From: Bacteroidales bacterium UBA4331
GTDB taxonomy: Bacteria; Bacteroidota; Bacteroidia; Bacteroidales; Paludibacteraceae
Direction of reading: 5' to 3'
DNA length: 64,000 nucleotides
Assembly: GCA_002394395.1 (NCBI GenBank)
Contig: DGTR01000037.1
Coordinates: 13,944-77,943, forward strand
A model generated the notes under the pieces. That model saw only the letters and a program-made list of their open reading frames with translations. It made no database searches and was not told the DNA's origin. Positions 1-9,400 of this stretch are shown piece by piece. A program made the position numbers and the translations under genes. The first letter of the stretch is position 1. Each line of letters begins with the position of its first letter.

Positions 1-200
1 TCGAACCCTGCACTATGTGCGCAGGAGCTATCGGTTGGGCGCAGATAAGCCGCATCGTCTATGGCGCTCCCGATCCGAAAAGAGGTTTCGCAACTTATGC
101 CCCAAGGGCTTTTCACCCCAAAGCAACTGTCACATTCGGCGTCCTTGAGACCGAGTGCCGACAACTCATACAAGAATTCTTTAAATCCAAACGATCATGA
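1..200 (+). CDS. tadA: tRNA-specific adenosine deaminase TadA, C-terminal part (5' end outside window)
   Basis: Only the C-terminal 66 or so residues are present, read from position 3. TadA deaminates A34 to inosine in tRNA-Arg(ACG). The sequence EPCTMCAGA matches the family's zinc-binding PCxxC motif, and it is followed by RIVYGAPDPKRG and by GVLETECRQLIQEFFKSKR, the usual C-terminal helix of TadA. The stop codon overlaps an ATG at 197 (ATGA), so the next gene probably belongs to the same transcript. A related guanine or cytidine deaminase is possible, but the MCAGA and YGAPDPKRG segments fit TadA best. Confidence 0.85.
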   Translation, partial: EPCTMCAGAIGWAQISRIVYGAPDPKRGFATYAPRAFHPKATVTFGVLETECRQLIQEFFKSKRS

Positions 201-266
201 TAAAATGGCTAAATGGCATAATAAATAGCCAAATCGTAAATGACAAAATTGTAAATAGCAAGATGG
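200..266 (+). repeat. AAATGG/AAATGACC phrase repeat between tadA and the HD gene
   Basis: A run of short units (AAATGGC, AAATAGCC, AAATCGT, AAATGAC) fills the junction. It stays open in the frame of the next gene, reading INSQIVNDKIVNSKM. This is one copy of the MVNDQ repeat family found throughout the window. Confidence 0.75.
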
Positions 267-2131
267 CTCACATCATCTTGCGTCTCGGCATTTTTGCGCT
301 CCTTGCAGCAATCATCGTCCTGATGTTCCCTCGCTATAACAACGCCTTCCGCTACTACTACGAGGTGGGCAAACCCTGGGGCGCAGCGACCCTCACGGCG
401 GACTTCGATTTTCCGATCTACAAGACCGACGAGCAGCTCCAGAAAGAGCAGGCTCAACTCCTCTCTACCTTCGCGCCTTGTTATCGTTACATCCCTCGTG
501 TACAGCGCCAGGTGCCCGTCCTCTCTCTCCAAGATATGGAGTGGCTCCAGGCGCAGTCGTTCTCCCGCATCTCCATCATGAACGGACGCGTAGCGAAGAC
601 TTATCCCCTCTCAGATATCTACACCCCCAAGTCCGCTTATGAGCGTTTTGGGTATGACTGCGCGCAGAACCTTGAGATGGATACCGCCCTCACCGAGACC
701 ATGCGCGAGCATCTCTTTGAAACCCTCTCGCCGACCCAGGGAATGGTGCAGAAAGGCGAGAAGATCATCGGTAACGGAGAGATCGTTACGGAGCGTTCGT
801 ATCAGGTCCTGCAATCTCTCCGCAGAGCCTATGACGACGAAGAGATCGGTACCAAGCAACGCACCATCTCCATCCTCGGCGAAGCGATGCTCGTCATCCT
901 TTTCCTCTGCCTTTTTGTGATTTACTTATACGTATTCCGCGAGGCGTACCTGCGCTCCCTATCGACGGTCCTTTTCTTCTGTCTCCAGATGTTTATCGTC
1001 ATTGGACTCGCGTGCCTTGCCTTGCGTTTCAACCTCTCTGTGTATATCATCCCCTTCGCGTGGGTACCTATCTTAACGCGCGTCTTCTTTGACTCGCGAA
1101 CGGCTCTCTTCCTGCATTTCACCACCATCCTCATCACCTCCATCGTCGTGCCTGCGCCCGTGGAGTTCTTCTTCATTCAGGTTGTGGTCGGAATGACGGC
1201 TGTCTCTTCGCTTTCTGACATGACACGCCGTGCGCAGCTCACTCAGACGGCCGCTTGGATACTTCTCTCGCAGGTGGTTGCTTATACCGCCATCACTTTT
1301 GCGCAGACCGGCGCCTGGTCCTCTATCAACCTCTGGATGTACCTCTATTTCGCCATCTGCTGCCTCCTCACCATCGGTTGTTACGGATTGATCTACGCCT
1401 TTGAGAAACTCTTCCGTTTCATCTCCTCGATCACCCTGGTCGAGCTGACGGATATCAACTCCGACCTCTTACATGCCCTCGCAGAGAAAGCCCCCGGCAC
1501 TTTCCAACACTCCATGCAGGTCTCTAACCTCGCAGCCGAGGCAGCGAAGACCATCGGTGCCAACGCGCTTCTCGTCCGTACAGGCGCTCTCTACCACGAC
1601 ATCGGAAAGATGACCGACCCGCTCTACTATACCGAGAACCAGAACGGATCCGACAACCCCTTGCTCGCTATGGATCCCCGTGATGCGGCGCAAGTCATCA
1701 TCGCTCATGTGACCGAAGGAGAGCGTATAGCCCGCAAGAACCATCTGCCCGAAGTGGTGGTCAATTTCATAACAACCCACCACGGCACCTCTCTCGTGCG
1801 GTATTTCTATAACACTTATTGCAACACCCATCCCAAGGAGTCCGTGGACGAGTCGCTCTTCCGTTACAAAGGTCCCAAGCCTTCGACTAAAGAGGCAGCC
1901 ATCCTCATGATGGCGGACGCTATCGAAGCCCGTTCGCGCAGCCTCGATGACTACTCCGAAGCCTCCATCGCCAAGGCGGTGAACCAGATGATCGATGCGC
2001 AGATAGCAGATGGTCAGTTTGCCGAGACGCCTCTCTCCTTCAAGGACGTAGAGGACATCCGGCGCGTCTTCACGACCCGCCTCACCGCCATGAATCATCA
2101 TCGTATTTCGTATCCTACATTGAATAAATGA
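263..2131 (+). CDS. PgpH-type 7TM-HD phosphohydrolase (probable cyclic-di-AMP phosphodiesterase)
   Basis: A 622-residue membrane protein. A first membrane segment (LGIFALLAAIIVLM) is followed by an extracytoplasmic region, about seven hydrophobic segments at roughly residues 210-400, and a cytoplasmic HD domain. HD residues are visible: HSMQVSNLA near 415, the HD pair in LYHDIGK near 445, a later HVTEGERIA, THHGT, and MADAIEARSRS. Family knowledge: 7TMR-HDED/7TM/HD proteins of the PgpH type hydrolyse c-di-AMP. The start at 263 is preferred because the N-terminal 22 codons available from an ATG at 197 are repeat-derived. The 197 start would overlap the tadA stop and cannot be excluded. The stop overlaps the dus start. 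Confidence 0.85.
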   Translation: MAHIILRLGIFALLAAIIVLMFPRYNNAFRYYYEVGKPWGAATLTADFDFPIYKTDEQLQKEQAQLLSTFAPCYRYIPRVQRQVPVLSLQDMEWLQAQSFSRISIMNGRVAKTYPLSDIYTPKSAYERFGYDCAQNLEMDTALTETMREHLFETLSPTQGMVQKGEKIIGNGEIVTERSYQVLQSLRRAYDDEEIGTKQRTISILGEAMLVILFLCLFVIYLYVFREAYLRSLSTVLFFCLQMFIVIGLACLALRFNLSVYIIPFAWVPILTRVFFDSRTALFLHFTTILITSIVVPAPVEFFFIQVVVGMTAVSSLSDMTRRAQLTQTAAWILLSQVVAYTAITFAQTGAWSSINLWMYLYFAICCLLTIGCYGLIYAFEKLFRFISSITLVELTDINSDLLHALAEKAPGTFQHSMQVSNLAAEAAKTIGANALLVRTGALYHDIGKMTDPLYYTENQNGSDNPLLAMDPRDAAQVIIAHVTEGERIARKNHLPEVVVNFITTHHGTSLVRYFYNTYCNTHPKESVDESLFRYKGPKPSTKEAAILMMADAIEARSRSLDDYSEASIAKAVNQMIDAQIADGQFAETPLSFKDVEDIRRVFTTRLTAMNHHRISYPTLNK

Positions 2132-3210
2132 AAAAATTATATTTGGCTCCTATGGAGGACGTCACCGATCCGGCCTTCCGTGCGCTTTGCAAGCGCTACG
2201 GAGCCGATCGCGTCTATACGGAGTTCGTTAACGCCGATGCCCTCGTCCGCGATATAGCCTCTACGACCCGCAAGCTAACCATCTCCGATGCCGAGCGGCC
2301 GGTAGCTATCCAGATCTACGGACGCGAACCGGAAGCCATGCGCGACGCGGCTCTCATCGTCGAGCAAGCGCGCCCGGACTTCATCGACATCAACTTCGGC
2401 TGCCCCGTGAAGAAAGTGGCAGGAAAAGGTGCCGGAGCCGGTCTCTTGAAGGACGTTCCGAAAATGCTCGAGATCACCCGCGCAGTCGTTAACGCCGTCC
2501 ATACACCCGTTACTGCCAAGACCCGCCTCGGCTGGGATGAAAAAGACTTAATTCCAAGAGTGAATCCTCTCGGTATATCGGAATATCGAAATATCGATAT
2601 CCCGGAATATTTCATCGTCTCCCTCGCGGAAGCCCTTCAGGACTGCGGTATTACCGAACTCGCCATCCATGGCCGTACTCGTTCGCAGATGTACCGCGGC
2701 GAAGCAGACTGGACCCTCATCGGAGAAGTCAAGAATAACCCGCGCATACATATACCTATAATAGGGAACGGGGACGTGTGCACGCCCGAACGCGCACGCG
2801 AGTGTTTTGACCGCTACGGCGTGGACGCCATCATGGTCGGTCGCGCCACCTTCGGTGCACCCTGGCTCTTCGCAGAAATAAAAGCCGGACTCGATAACTC
2901 GATATATCGATCTGTCGATATCTCGGAAATCTCCCTCCCTTGGGGGGAGGGACGGGGTGGGGTTATTATCCCCCTCTCCATGAGCGAGAAAGTTGCGGTC
3001 TTGAAAGAACACGTCCTCGCTTCCATCGCCTGGTGCGGCAACGATGAGCGAAAAGGCATCATTCATTCACGCCGGCATTTTGCCGCATCCCCGGTCTTCA
3101 AAGGCCTTGATAACTTCAAACAAACCCGCATCGCCCTCCTCCGTGCAGAGACCGTCGAAGAGGTCTTTGCCATCATGGACTCCATCGTCGCCCAATGGGG
3201 AAATGGCTAA
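2128..3210 (+). CDS. dus: tRNA-dihydrouridine synthase with two repeat-derived insertions
   Basis: An FMN-dependent enzyme that reduces uridine in tRNA D-loops. The N-terminus MKKLYLAPMEDVTDPAFR, the catalytic-loop region NFGCPVKKVAGKGAGAGLL, HGRTRSQMYRG and NGDV are typical of Dus proteins. At 360 residues it is longer than most homologues because of two extra segments. One (about residues 142-162) reads through an ATATCG repeat, giving ISEYRNIDIPEY. The other (about 255-285) reads through a second copy plus a GC-rich element, giving SLPWGEGRGG. Both lie between conserved blocks and keep the frame open, so the protein is probably functional. ATG at 2128 overlaps the upstream stop. Confidence 0.93.
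   Translation: MKKLYLAPMEDVTDPAFRALCKRYGADRVYTEFVNADALVRDIASTTRKLTISDAERPVAIQIYGREPEAMRDAALIVEQARPDFIDINFGCPVKKVAGKGAGAGLLKDVPKMLEITRAVVNAVHTPVTAKTRLGWDEKDLIPRVNPLGISEYRNIDIPEYFIVSLAEALQDCGITELAIHGRTRSQMYRGEADWTLIGEVKNNPRIHIPIIGNGDVCTPERARECFDRYGVDAIMVGRATFGAPWLFAEIKAGLDNSIYRSVDISEISLPWGEGRGGVIIPLSMSEKVAVLKEHVLASIAWCGNDERKGIIHSRRHFAASPVFKGLDNFKQTRIALLRAETVEEVFAIMDSIVAQWGNG
2571..2611 (+). repeat. ATATCG repeat copy inside dus
   Basis: Successive units GGTATATC, GGAATATC, GAAATATC, GATATCCC and GGAATAT occur within the dus coding sequence, in frame. The same phrase appears near 35000, 40356, 47345 and 55925. Confidence 0.75.
2890..2980 (+). repeat. ATATCG repeat followed by GC-rich inverted element inside dus
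   Basis: CGATAACTCGATATATCGAT and CTGTCGATATCTCGG are followed at 2931-2980 by a C-run/G-run inverted element (CTCCCTCCCTTGGGGGGAGG) and GGGGTTATTATCCCC. All of it is read through in frame. The opening CGATAACTCGAT is also found at 55932. Confidence 0.7.
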
Positions 3211-3266
3211 ATGGCTAAATGACTAAATGACTAAATAAATGACCAAATGGTAAATGAATAAATGAA
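3200..3266 (+). repeat. AAATGGCT/AAATGACT phrase repeat between dus and the transporter
   Basis: Tandem units AAATGGCT, AAATGACT, AAATGACC, AAATGGT and AAATGA cover the last dus codons, the spacer and the first codons of the next gene. Confidence 0.8.
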
Positions 3267-4245
3267 AAAATGGTTTGACTCCAACGCCCTCTGGCTCTCA
3301 ATGCTCATCGGAGCCCTTGGCTATAAACTCTTCCTGCCGCTGGCGCCCACACTCCCGTGGCTCATCTTTTTTATGCTTTTCTTCACCTTCTGCAAGGTGA
3401 ATCCCCTCGACCTGCGCCTTCATAAATGGCATTGGGTCGTCTTGGCTGCCCAGATGCTATTCTCCTTCGCCTCGTACGCGGTACTCCTTCATTGGACCGG
3501 AGATAAGATCCTCGCGCAGGGCATCCTCATGTGTTTTATCATGCCCACGGCGACGGCAGCGCCGATCATCGCAGGCAAAATGGGCGGCTCCATTCAGAAC
3601 CTCACCACCTTCACTCTCCTCTCGAACTTCGCTACAGCTATCATCGTTCCGGCTACTTTCCCGCTCATCAACCCCACAGCGAACATGACCTTCTGGCTTG
3701 CTTTCCTGCTCATCCTCTCCCGCATCGCACCGCTCCTCCTCGGACCTTTCTTCTCCGCCTGGCTCCTCCGCCTCGCCTATAAATGGAAGACCCGCAAGGA
3801 GTTCGTTCTGCCCGTGAAAATAGCGGTCGTTCCTTTTTATCTCTGGGTCGCTTCTATCGTCGTCTTGACCTCCGTTGTGACGGAGACAACCATCCTCAAT
3901 TTCCACGCCCAGATATCGAATATTATCATCCTCATTATAGCCTCTTTCTTTGCTTGCCTCCTCCAGTTCGGCCTTGGCAAACTCATCGGTTACTACCTTC
4001 CTGCGCCCTCTAAAGGCACCGACTACCAGGACGTCCTCATTAACCCCGCTGCGGCGCCAACCACCATGTCCGGCGTTTCGAGTATCACCGCCGGACAAGC
4101 CTTCGGCCAGAAGAACACCTCCCTCGGCGTTTGGATGGCGAACACCTTCCTCGATCCCATGGCTTCTCTTGGTGCCGCCGCGTATATCTTGTGGCAAAAC
4201 ATCTTCAATTCCGTCCAGCTGATGGTTGTTGCACATAAAAAATAA
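3262..4245 (+). CDS. BASS-like membrane transporter
   Basis: A 327-residue integral membrane protein with about nine or ten hydrophobic segments and almost no soluble domain. The blocks LIFFMLFFTFCKVNP, MPTATAAPIIAGKMGGS and the late NPAAAPTTMSG resemble Bacteroidota members of the bile acid:sodium symporter superfamily. The substrate cannot be told from sequence. The start codon lies at the end of a phrase-repeat tract (AAATGAATAAATGAAAAAATGG). There are several alternative ATGs but no long in-frame extension. Confidence 0.75.
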   Translation: MKKWFDSNALWLSMLIGALGYKLFLPLAPTLPWLIFFMLFFTFCKVNPLDLRLHKWHWVVLAAQMLFSFASYAVLLHWTGDKILAQGILMCFIMPTATAAPIIAGKMGGSIQNLTTFTLLSNFATAIIVPATFPLINPTANMTFWLAFLLILSRIAPLLLGPFFSAWLLRLAYKWKTRKEFVLPVKIAVVPFYLWVASIVVLTSVVTETTILNFHAQISNIIILIIASFFACLLQFGLGKLIGYYLPAPSKGTDYQDVLINPAAAPTTMSGVSSITAGQAFGQKNTSLGVWMANTFLDPMASLGAAAYILWQNIFNSVQLMVVAHKK

Positions 4246-4263
4246 ATGTTATTTAACATTTTA

Positions 4264-4295
4264 TTTGCACATATCAAAAAAATGTTGTAACTTTG
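4264..4295 (+). promoter_or_regulatory. Bacteroidota promoter for the secreted protein at 4401
   Basis: TTTGC at 4264 and TAACTTTG at 4288, 24 nt apart, with an A-rich spacer (ATATCAAAAAAATG). A leader of about 100 nt precedes the gene. Confidence 0.75.
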
Positions 4296-4309
4296 CACCC
4301 GATATTGAA

Positions 4310-4355
4310 AAAGTCCTAGTCCCTCTAGTGATCTAGTGCGTCTAGTGCCTCTAGC
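4310..4355 (+). repeat. CTAGTG phrase repeat in the 5' leader
   Basis: Units CTAGTCCCT, CTAGTGAT, CTAGTGCGT, CTAGTGCCT and CTAGCAAC follow the promoter. A longer relative lies in the leader of the gene at 6474. Confidence 0.7.
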
Positions 4356-4400
4356 AACCAACAAACAAACATTATATTAACTTTTTAAAATTCAATCATT

Positions 4401-6050
4401 ATGAAGAAATTCTTTTCTCTTTTCGCTGCCGTGCTTTTCGCAGCAAGCATGATGGCGACAGAGGTGGTTTTCACAAACGCTGACTTTGCTGGTCAAGGAA
4501 CGGCAAACACCGGTAGTGAGGTTTCTGCTACGAAAGATGGTGTGACCTTTACTTGCAACAAGGGTTATAGCGCAACCGAGTCGCTCCGTTGCTATGCACA
4601 CGCAGCAATCTCTATTACTGCCTCCTCTACTATTTCCAAAATCAACTTTACCACTACTGGTGGCAAAGATGGTGGTTTGGACGCTGAAGTAGCGGTTAAT
4701 GCAACCAGCTATGAGGTAGCTGACCTGGCTTCTCAGGCTCGTTTCACCGAAATCAAAGTTACCATCGACGATGGTGAAGGTGGCGAAGGCGGAGAAGGCG
4801 GAGATCCTGAACCTCCGGTAGTTTCTGGCGTGGTAACTTTCACAAACGCTGACTTTGCTGGTCAAGGAACGGCAAACACCGGTAGTGAAGTAACTGCTAC
4901 GAAAGATGGTGTGACCTTTACTTGCAACAAGGGTTATAGCGCAACCGAGTCGCTCCGTTGCTATGCACACGCAGCAATCTCTATTACTGCCTCCTCTACT
5001 ATTTCCAAAATCAACTTCACCACTACTGGTGGCAAAGATGGTGGTTTGGACGCTGAAGTAGCGGTTAATGCAACCAGCTATGAGGTAGCTGATCTGGCTT
5101 CTCAGGCTCGTTTCACCGAAATCAAAGTTACCCTTGCTGGCGGCGATGTTCCTCCGACTCCCGCTGTGGCTGCTCCGGTAATCGCCGGTGACGCTGAGTT
5201 CACAGAGAGCACTCAGGTTTCCATCTCTTGCGAAACTGCAAGTGCAGCTATTTATTACACTTTGGATGGTGCTGACCCTACAACGAATAGTCTCCCGTAT
5301 GACAATCCGTTCACGCTCACTGAAACCGCTACTGTGAAGGCTGTTGCTTACGACAGCGAGAATAACGAGTACAGCGCTGTAGTAGAGAAAACCTTCACCA
5401 AGGTAGAACCGGCTACTCCGATTTCTTTGAGCGAATTCATCGAGGCGGCTCCGACTACCGAAGTTACACTTAAACCACTCACCGTCATCTTTGCATCTGG
5501 CAAAAACACGTACGTTATTGACGAAGAGGGTATAGCTTTGGTAATCTATGATGCAAACAAGACGTACTACGATGGTACGCTGACTGCCGGTAAAGTACTC
5601 ACAGGCCAGAAAGCTACCTATACGCTTTACAAAAACCAAAGTGAAATCATCCCGACCAATACTGCAGTAGCATCCGATGGCGTTGCTCCGGTTCCGACCG
5701 AGTTGGACGCAGCTCCGACTGACGAGCATATTAACCATTTTGTAAGCTTCAAAAATGTGGAAGCAACTCTGAATAATAAAAACTACTACATCTTCTCGAA
5801 CGTACAGCTCTATGGTGCAACAGGCTCTTTGAAACCGACCGAGGATGGTAACTACGATGTAGAGGGTCTTTACATTGTTTACAATGGTACCCAGCCCGAG
5901 CTTATCGTTACGGCTATCGCTCCGGCTTCCGCTACCGCTATCAACAACACCGCTGACGAAGTCAAGGCCTTCAAGACCATTGAGAACGGCCAGCTCGTCA
6001 TCATCAAGAATGGCGTACGCTACGACGCTACCGGCGCTGTAGTTCGTTAA
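4401..6050 (+). CDS. Secreted repeat protein with chitobiase C-type domain and C-terminal tag
   Basis: A 549-residue protein with a signal peptide (MKKFFSLFAAVLFAASMMA). Two nearly identical repeats of about 100 residues follow (FTNADFAGQGTANTGSEV at 23 and 146), joined by an acidic glycine-rich linker. Next comes a region like the CHB_HEX_C_1 fold (residues 255-335, IYYTLDGADPTT), then a domain I do not recognise, and a final stretch ENGQLVIIKNGVRYDATGAV. That tail resembles the C-terminal element in three other secreted proteins here, so it may be a secretion or anchoring signal (inference). A long open frame on the opposite strand is a shadow of codon usage. Role: cell-surface protein of unknown function. 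Confidence 0.85.
   Translation: MKKFFSLFAAVLFAASMMATEVVFTNADFAGQGTANTGSEVSATKDGVTFTCNKGYSATESLRCYAHAAISITASSTISKINFTTTGGKDGGLDAEVAVNATSYEVADLASQARFTEIKVTIDDGEGGEGGEGGDPEPPVVSGVVTFTNADFAGQGTANTGSEVTATKDGVTFTCNKGYSATESLRCYAHAAISITASSTISKINFTTTGGKDGGLDAEVAVNATSYEVADLASQARFTEIKVTLAGGDVPPTPAVAAPVIAGDAEFTESTQVSISCETASAAIYYTLDGADPTTNSLPYDNPFTLTETATVKAVAYDSENNEYSAVVEKTFTKVEPATPISLSEFIEAAPTTEVTLKPLTVIFASGKNTYVIDEEGIALVIYDANKTYYDGTLTAGKVLTGQKATYTLYKNQSEIIPTNTAVASDGVAPVPTELDAAPTDEHINHFVSFKNVEATLNNKNYYIFSNVQLYGATGSLKPTEDGNYDVEGLYIVYNGTQPELIVTAIAPASATAINNTADEVKAFKTIENGQLVIIKNGVRYDATGAVVR
4469..5142 (+). repeat. Intragenic 369-bp-spaced duplication
   Basis: The segments 4469-4773 and 4838-5142 are almost identical at DNA level, including silent positions. 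This implies a recent duplication within the gene. Confidence 0.9.
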
Positions 6051-6076
6051 TAGCATCGACCATATATGGGCGATTA

Positions 6077-6107
6077 TTCAGAGGGACGCTTCGGCGCCCC
6101 TCTCTTT
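6077..6107 (+). terminator. Stem-loop after the secreted protein gene
   Basis: AGAGGGACGC and GCGCCCCTCT pair around a TTCG-type loop and are followed by CTTTGTCC. The position 27 nt after the stop suits a terminator, though the T-run is weak. Confidence 0.55.
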
Positions 6108-6192
6108 GTCCCTCTCTGATCTCCCTCTCTCTCTTTATACCTCTGCCCGCCTAACGTGCTACACTCCTTTATCAGTACCAAATTAGACCCAA

Positions 6193-6240
6193 ACCATAGG
6201 ATCACCATAAGATGACCATAGGATCACCATAGGATGAATA
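6193..6240 (+). repeat. ATAGGATCACC phrase repeat
   Basis: Four to five units of the form ATAGGATCACC/ATAAGATGACC in tandem with small variations. The rest of the 6051-6473 spacer holds a T-rich palindrome (TACTATATATACATAGTATA), a promoter and a second repeat tract. No gene is seen. Confidence 0.75.
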
Positions 6241-6320
6241 CCCCAAAATGGAAAATTCGCGCTTTATACTATATATACATAGTATATATACATTTTGTTT
6301 GAATTTTTTTTGTTCAAATA

Positions 6321-6352
6321 TTTGCATATTCGAAAAATTATTAGTAATTTTG
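6321..6352 (+). promoter_or_regulatory. Promoter for the large secreted protein at 6474
   Basis: TTTGCATATTC at 6321 and TAATTTTG at 6345 (24 nt apart) are followed by a leader of about 115 nt. Confidence 0.8.
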
Positions 6353-6369
6353 CACCCGATTTATGAAAA

Positions 6370-6450
6370 CCCTAGTAAACTTAGAAAATCTAGTACCTCT
6401 AGTCTATCTAGTTCTTCTAGAGCACCTAGTAAATCTAGTATAACTAACAT
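6370..6450 (+). repeat. CTAGTA phrase repeat in the 5' leader
   Basis: About eight units (CTAGTAAA, CTAGTACCT, CTAGTCTAT, CTAGTTCTT, CTAGAGCAC and so on) lie between the promoter and ATG 6474. Promoter, CTAG tract and signal-peptide start match the arrangement at 4264-4420, so the two loci are probably related by duplication. Confidence 0.75.
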
Positions 6451-6473
6451 TTATTAACTAAAATCCAATTATC

Positions 6474-9400
6474 ATGAAGAAAATTCTTTCTTTATTTTGC
6501 ACTGTCATGATGACAGTATTGGTTTTCGGACAGAGTTATGGTATCTTGGTTAATGGCCACACTTATTTCGCTGGCGAATCGGCCGGAGAATTCGAAGGCT
6601 TCACCCAGTACCTCTCGCATGTCCAGCTTCAATCTGGCGATTATTGCCAACTCTATGATGCAGAAAACAAGGCTGCATGGGCTGTTTCCATCAATCCCGC
6701 TTCGGCAGAGGGCTTTGTCCTCAACAATGACCGTTATGAGGTAACTGTTGACGGTTGCTACGATTTCTACATCAAACTGAAGTACGGCCAAGATGAACTC
6801 TACATCGGTAACGGCTCTAACTGCGGTGAAGGCGAAGAGATTGCAGGAGAAGGTGACGGCTCGGTTGAGATTAGGTTCTCAGAGGTTGTTTCTAATAATG
6901 ACCTGGCCGAAGATGCTACGTTCTCCGTTGCAGGGAGCACTTTTGCTGCACAAGTTACAGACCCGGACAATAAGATGCAGATTGATGCCAATCCTTGCCG
7001 CTTTGGTACTGCTGACGCTTATGTGTCATACAGCCATCGTCTCAAAACAGGTGGTAAGTCTTCTGCTACCAAGAACTTTATTACCCTTACTATTCCGGAG
7101 GATGGAACGCTGAATATAGCTGTTCGTACTGGATCTAACTCCGCTACCGATCGTAGTCTGGTAGTAAAGCAAGGTGAGACGGAACTCTTTAATCAAGTAA
7201 TACTGGAGTCAAGCGCTATCAAAGTAATGGAAGGTGAGACAGAAGTTTCTGTTTATCCGTACATTACTGTTCCTGTAAAAGCAGGTTCGGTCCTGTTGAA
7301 CTATCCTGTTAACGGAATTAATTTCTATGCCTTCGCATTCAAAGCAGGCGAGACTCCTGAACCTATAGTACCTGTTGATTCCATGACCGTTTACTTCGTG
7401 AACAACCTCGCTTGGGAGAACGTGAACGCATTCGTTTGGCCGGCAGAAGGCGATGCTTACAAAGCTTGGCCGGGTGAGGCTATGACCAAAGAGGCAGAGC
7501 AGATCAACGGCTTTGACGTATATTCTTATACGTTCCCTGCTTCGTATGTAAACCTCATCTTCAATAATGGCAATAGCGGCGAAGGCAATCAAACAGCTGA
7601 CCTCGTTTGGGAAGCTGCTAAACCCTATTTCTATGGCGGCGTTTGGTACGCAAAGGCTGACATTCCTACCGGCGGTGATCCTCAAGAAGAGGAGTTTGTA
7701 GGCTTTGATGCACGTACAGTAAATCTCGGTGAGCAAATCGCAGCTGGTTTGGCAAAGAATCTCGTAAATGTAACTTTCGTTGAGACGACAGAAGGCAAGT
7801 ATTCGGTTAATCTGGTTGAGGGCGGCGTAGAAGGCTCGTTCTCGTTCGGTGGCGTCATATTTGCATACACGAACTCTAACGCCGGAACAACGGCTTACAA
7901 GACGTTCGGTACTTACATCCAACCCAACGGAAAAGATCGCGAAGTACGTATCCCGCTGAATGCCGGTGAGAAAGCGAATGTCATTCTTACGGAAGCATGT
8001 GAGGGTGTCCTCGTTAACGGTGTCTCCACGAACTTGGCATCCGGTGATAACATCTTAACGGCAGTAGAGGGTGGTCTCGTCTTGAAAACCGCATCTACCA
8101 AGCCGAAGATTCAAGCTATACTCCCTGTTGTAGTACCTGTTGAATCTACGACCGTTTACTATGTGAACAACCTCGCTTGGGAGAACGTAAACGCATTTGT
8201 TTGGCCGGCAGAAGGCGATGCTTACAAAGCTTGGCCGGGTGAGGCTATGACCAAAGAGGCAGAGCAGATCAACGGCTTTGACGTATATTCTTATACGTTC
8301 CCTGCTTCGTATGTAAACATCATCTTCAATAATGGCAATAGCGGCGAAGGCAATCAAACAGCTGACCTCGTTTGGGAAGCTGCTAAACCCTATTTCTATG
8401 ACGGCGCATGGTATGCATCCTTGGAGGCTATCCCTGCTCCTGAAGCTCCTGCTAAGTTCTACGTTACGGGTGACAGCGCGCTGATCGCTGATGCTGCTCC
8501 TGCAGGAACCGCTGCTTGGGCTCCGAATGCTATCAAGTCCGAGAAGGATACACTCGTCCTGAACCTCAAAGCAGATGTGGATTACCAACTCTCGTTGACC
8601 GTTGATGGCACTTGGAATACCAAGAAGACCTACGCTAACCTCACACAGGAAGACAAGAGCGGTCTGTATGACGTTGATGGTGAAAACCACAATATCGGCT
8701 TCAAACTAAAAGAGGCAGGCGAAGTAAAAGTTGTTTACTTCGTGAAAGATGAGGTGGTTACTTTCGAACTCATCGGTAACTTCAATGTCGCTCCGGTAGA
8801 TCCAGAGGCTGCTAAGTTCTACATCACCGGTGATGCTGCGCTCGTTGGCGAAGAACTCGCTTGGCAAGCAAACGCAATCAAGGTAACCGAGGATAGCTAT
8901 ACCTTCGAGAACCTCGCAGCTGGCGACTATAAACTCAAAGTAACCCTTGATGGTACTTGGGGCGACGGAATGGTGAAGGGCTTCTCTGACCTGACTACCA
9001 TAGCTGACGGTCTGACCGCTGATGCTGACGGAAACATCTGCTTCACTCTCGCTGAGGCTGGTAATGTATCGGTTCACTACGATGGTGAGTACTTCTTCCT
9101 GAACGGTAACTTCTATGTAGAGCCGGTTGTATCAGCTGACTACTATATGAAGAACGGTTGGGACGGCGGCGAATGGACCTGGAAGGCAATGACTTTGAAT
9201 GAAGGTACATACTTCTTGGAAAATGTAGTAGTAAGCGGTGATGGTGTGAACCTCAACAACGCAGCTACTGACGAAGGTGCTTCTTGGATTACATGGGCAG
9301 AGATTGAGACCTATGATATGTCCTATGAGGCTGCTACCATCAGTGCATTGGATACCGTAGTGTTCATGTTCGATCCTGAGGCTGTTAACCAATATACCGG

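Noticed and set aside
4392..6056. A 554-codon open frame on the minus strand opposite the secreted protein
   Set aside because: It arises from codon usage and internal repeats of the plus-strand gene, has low-complexity Ser/Arg-rich composition and no promoter or family match.
4310..6450. CTAG, GGATCACC and similar tracts as CRISPR arrays
   Set aside because: Units are 7-15 bp with no unique spacers of constant length, and there are no cas genes.
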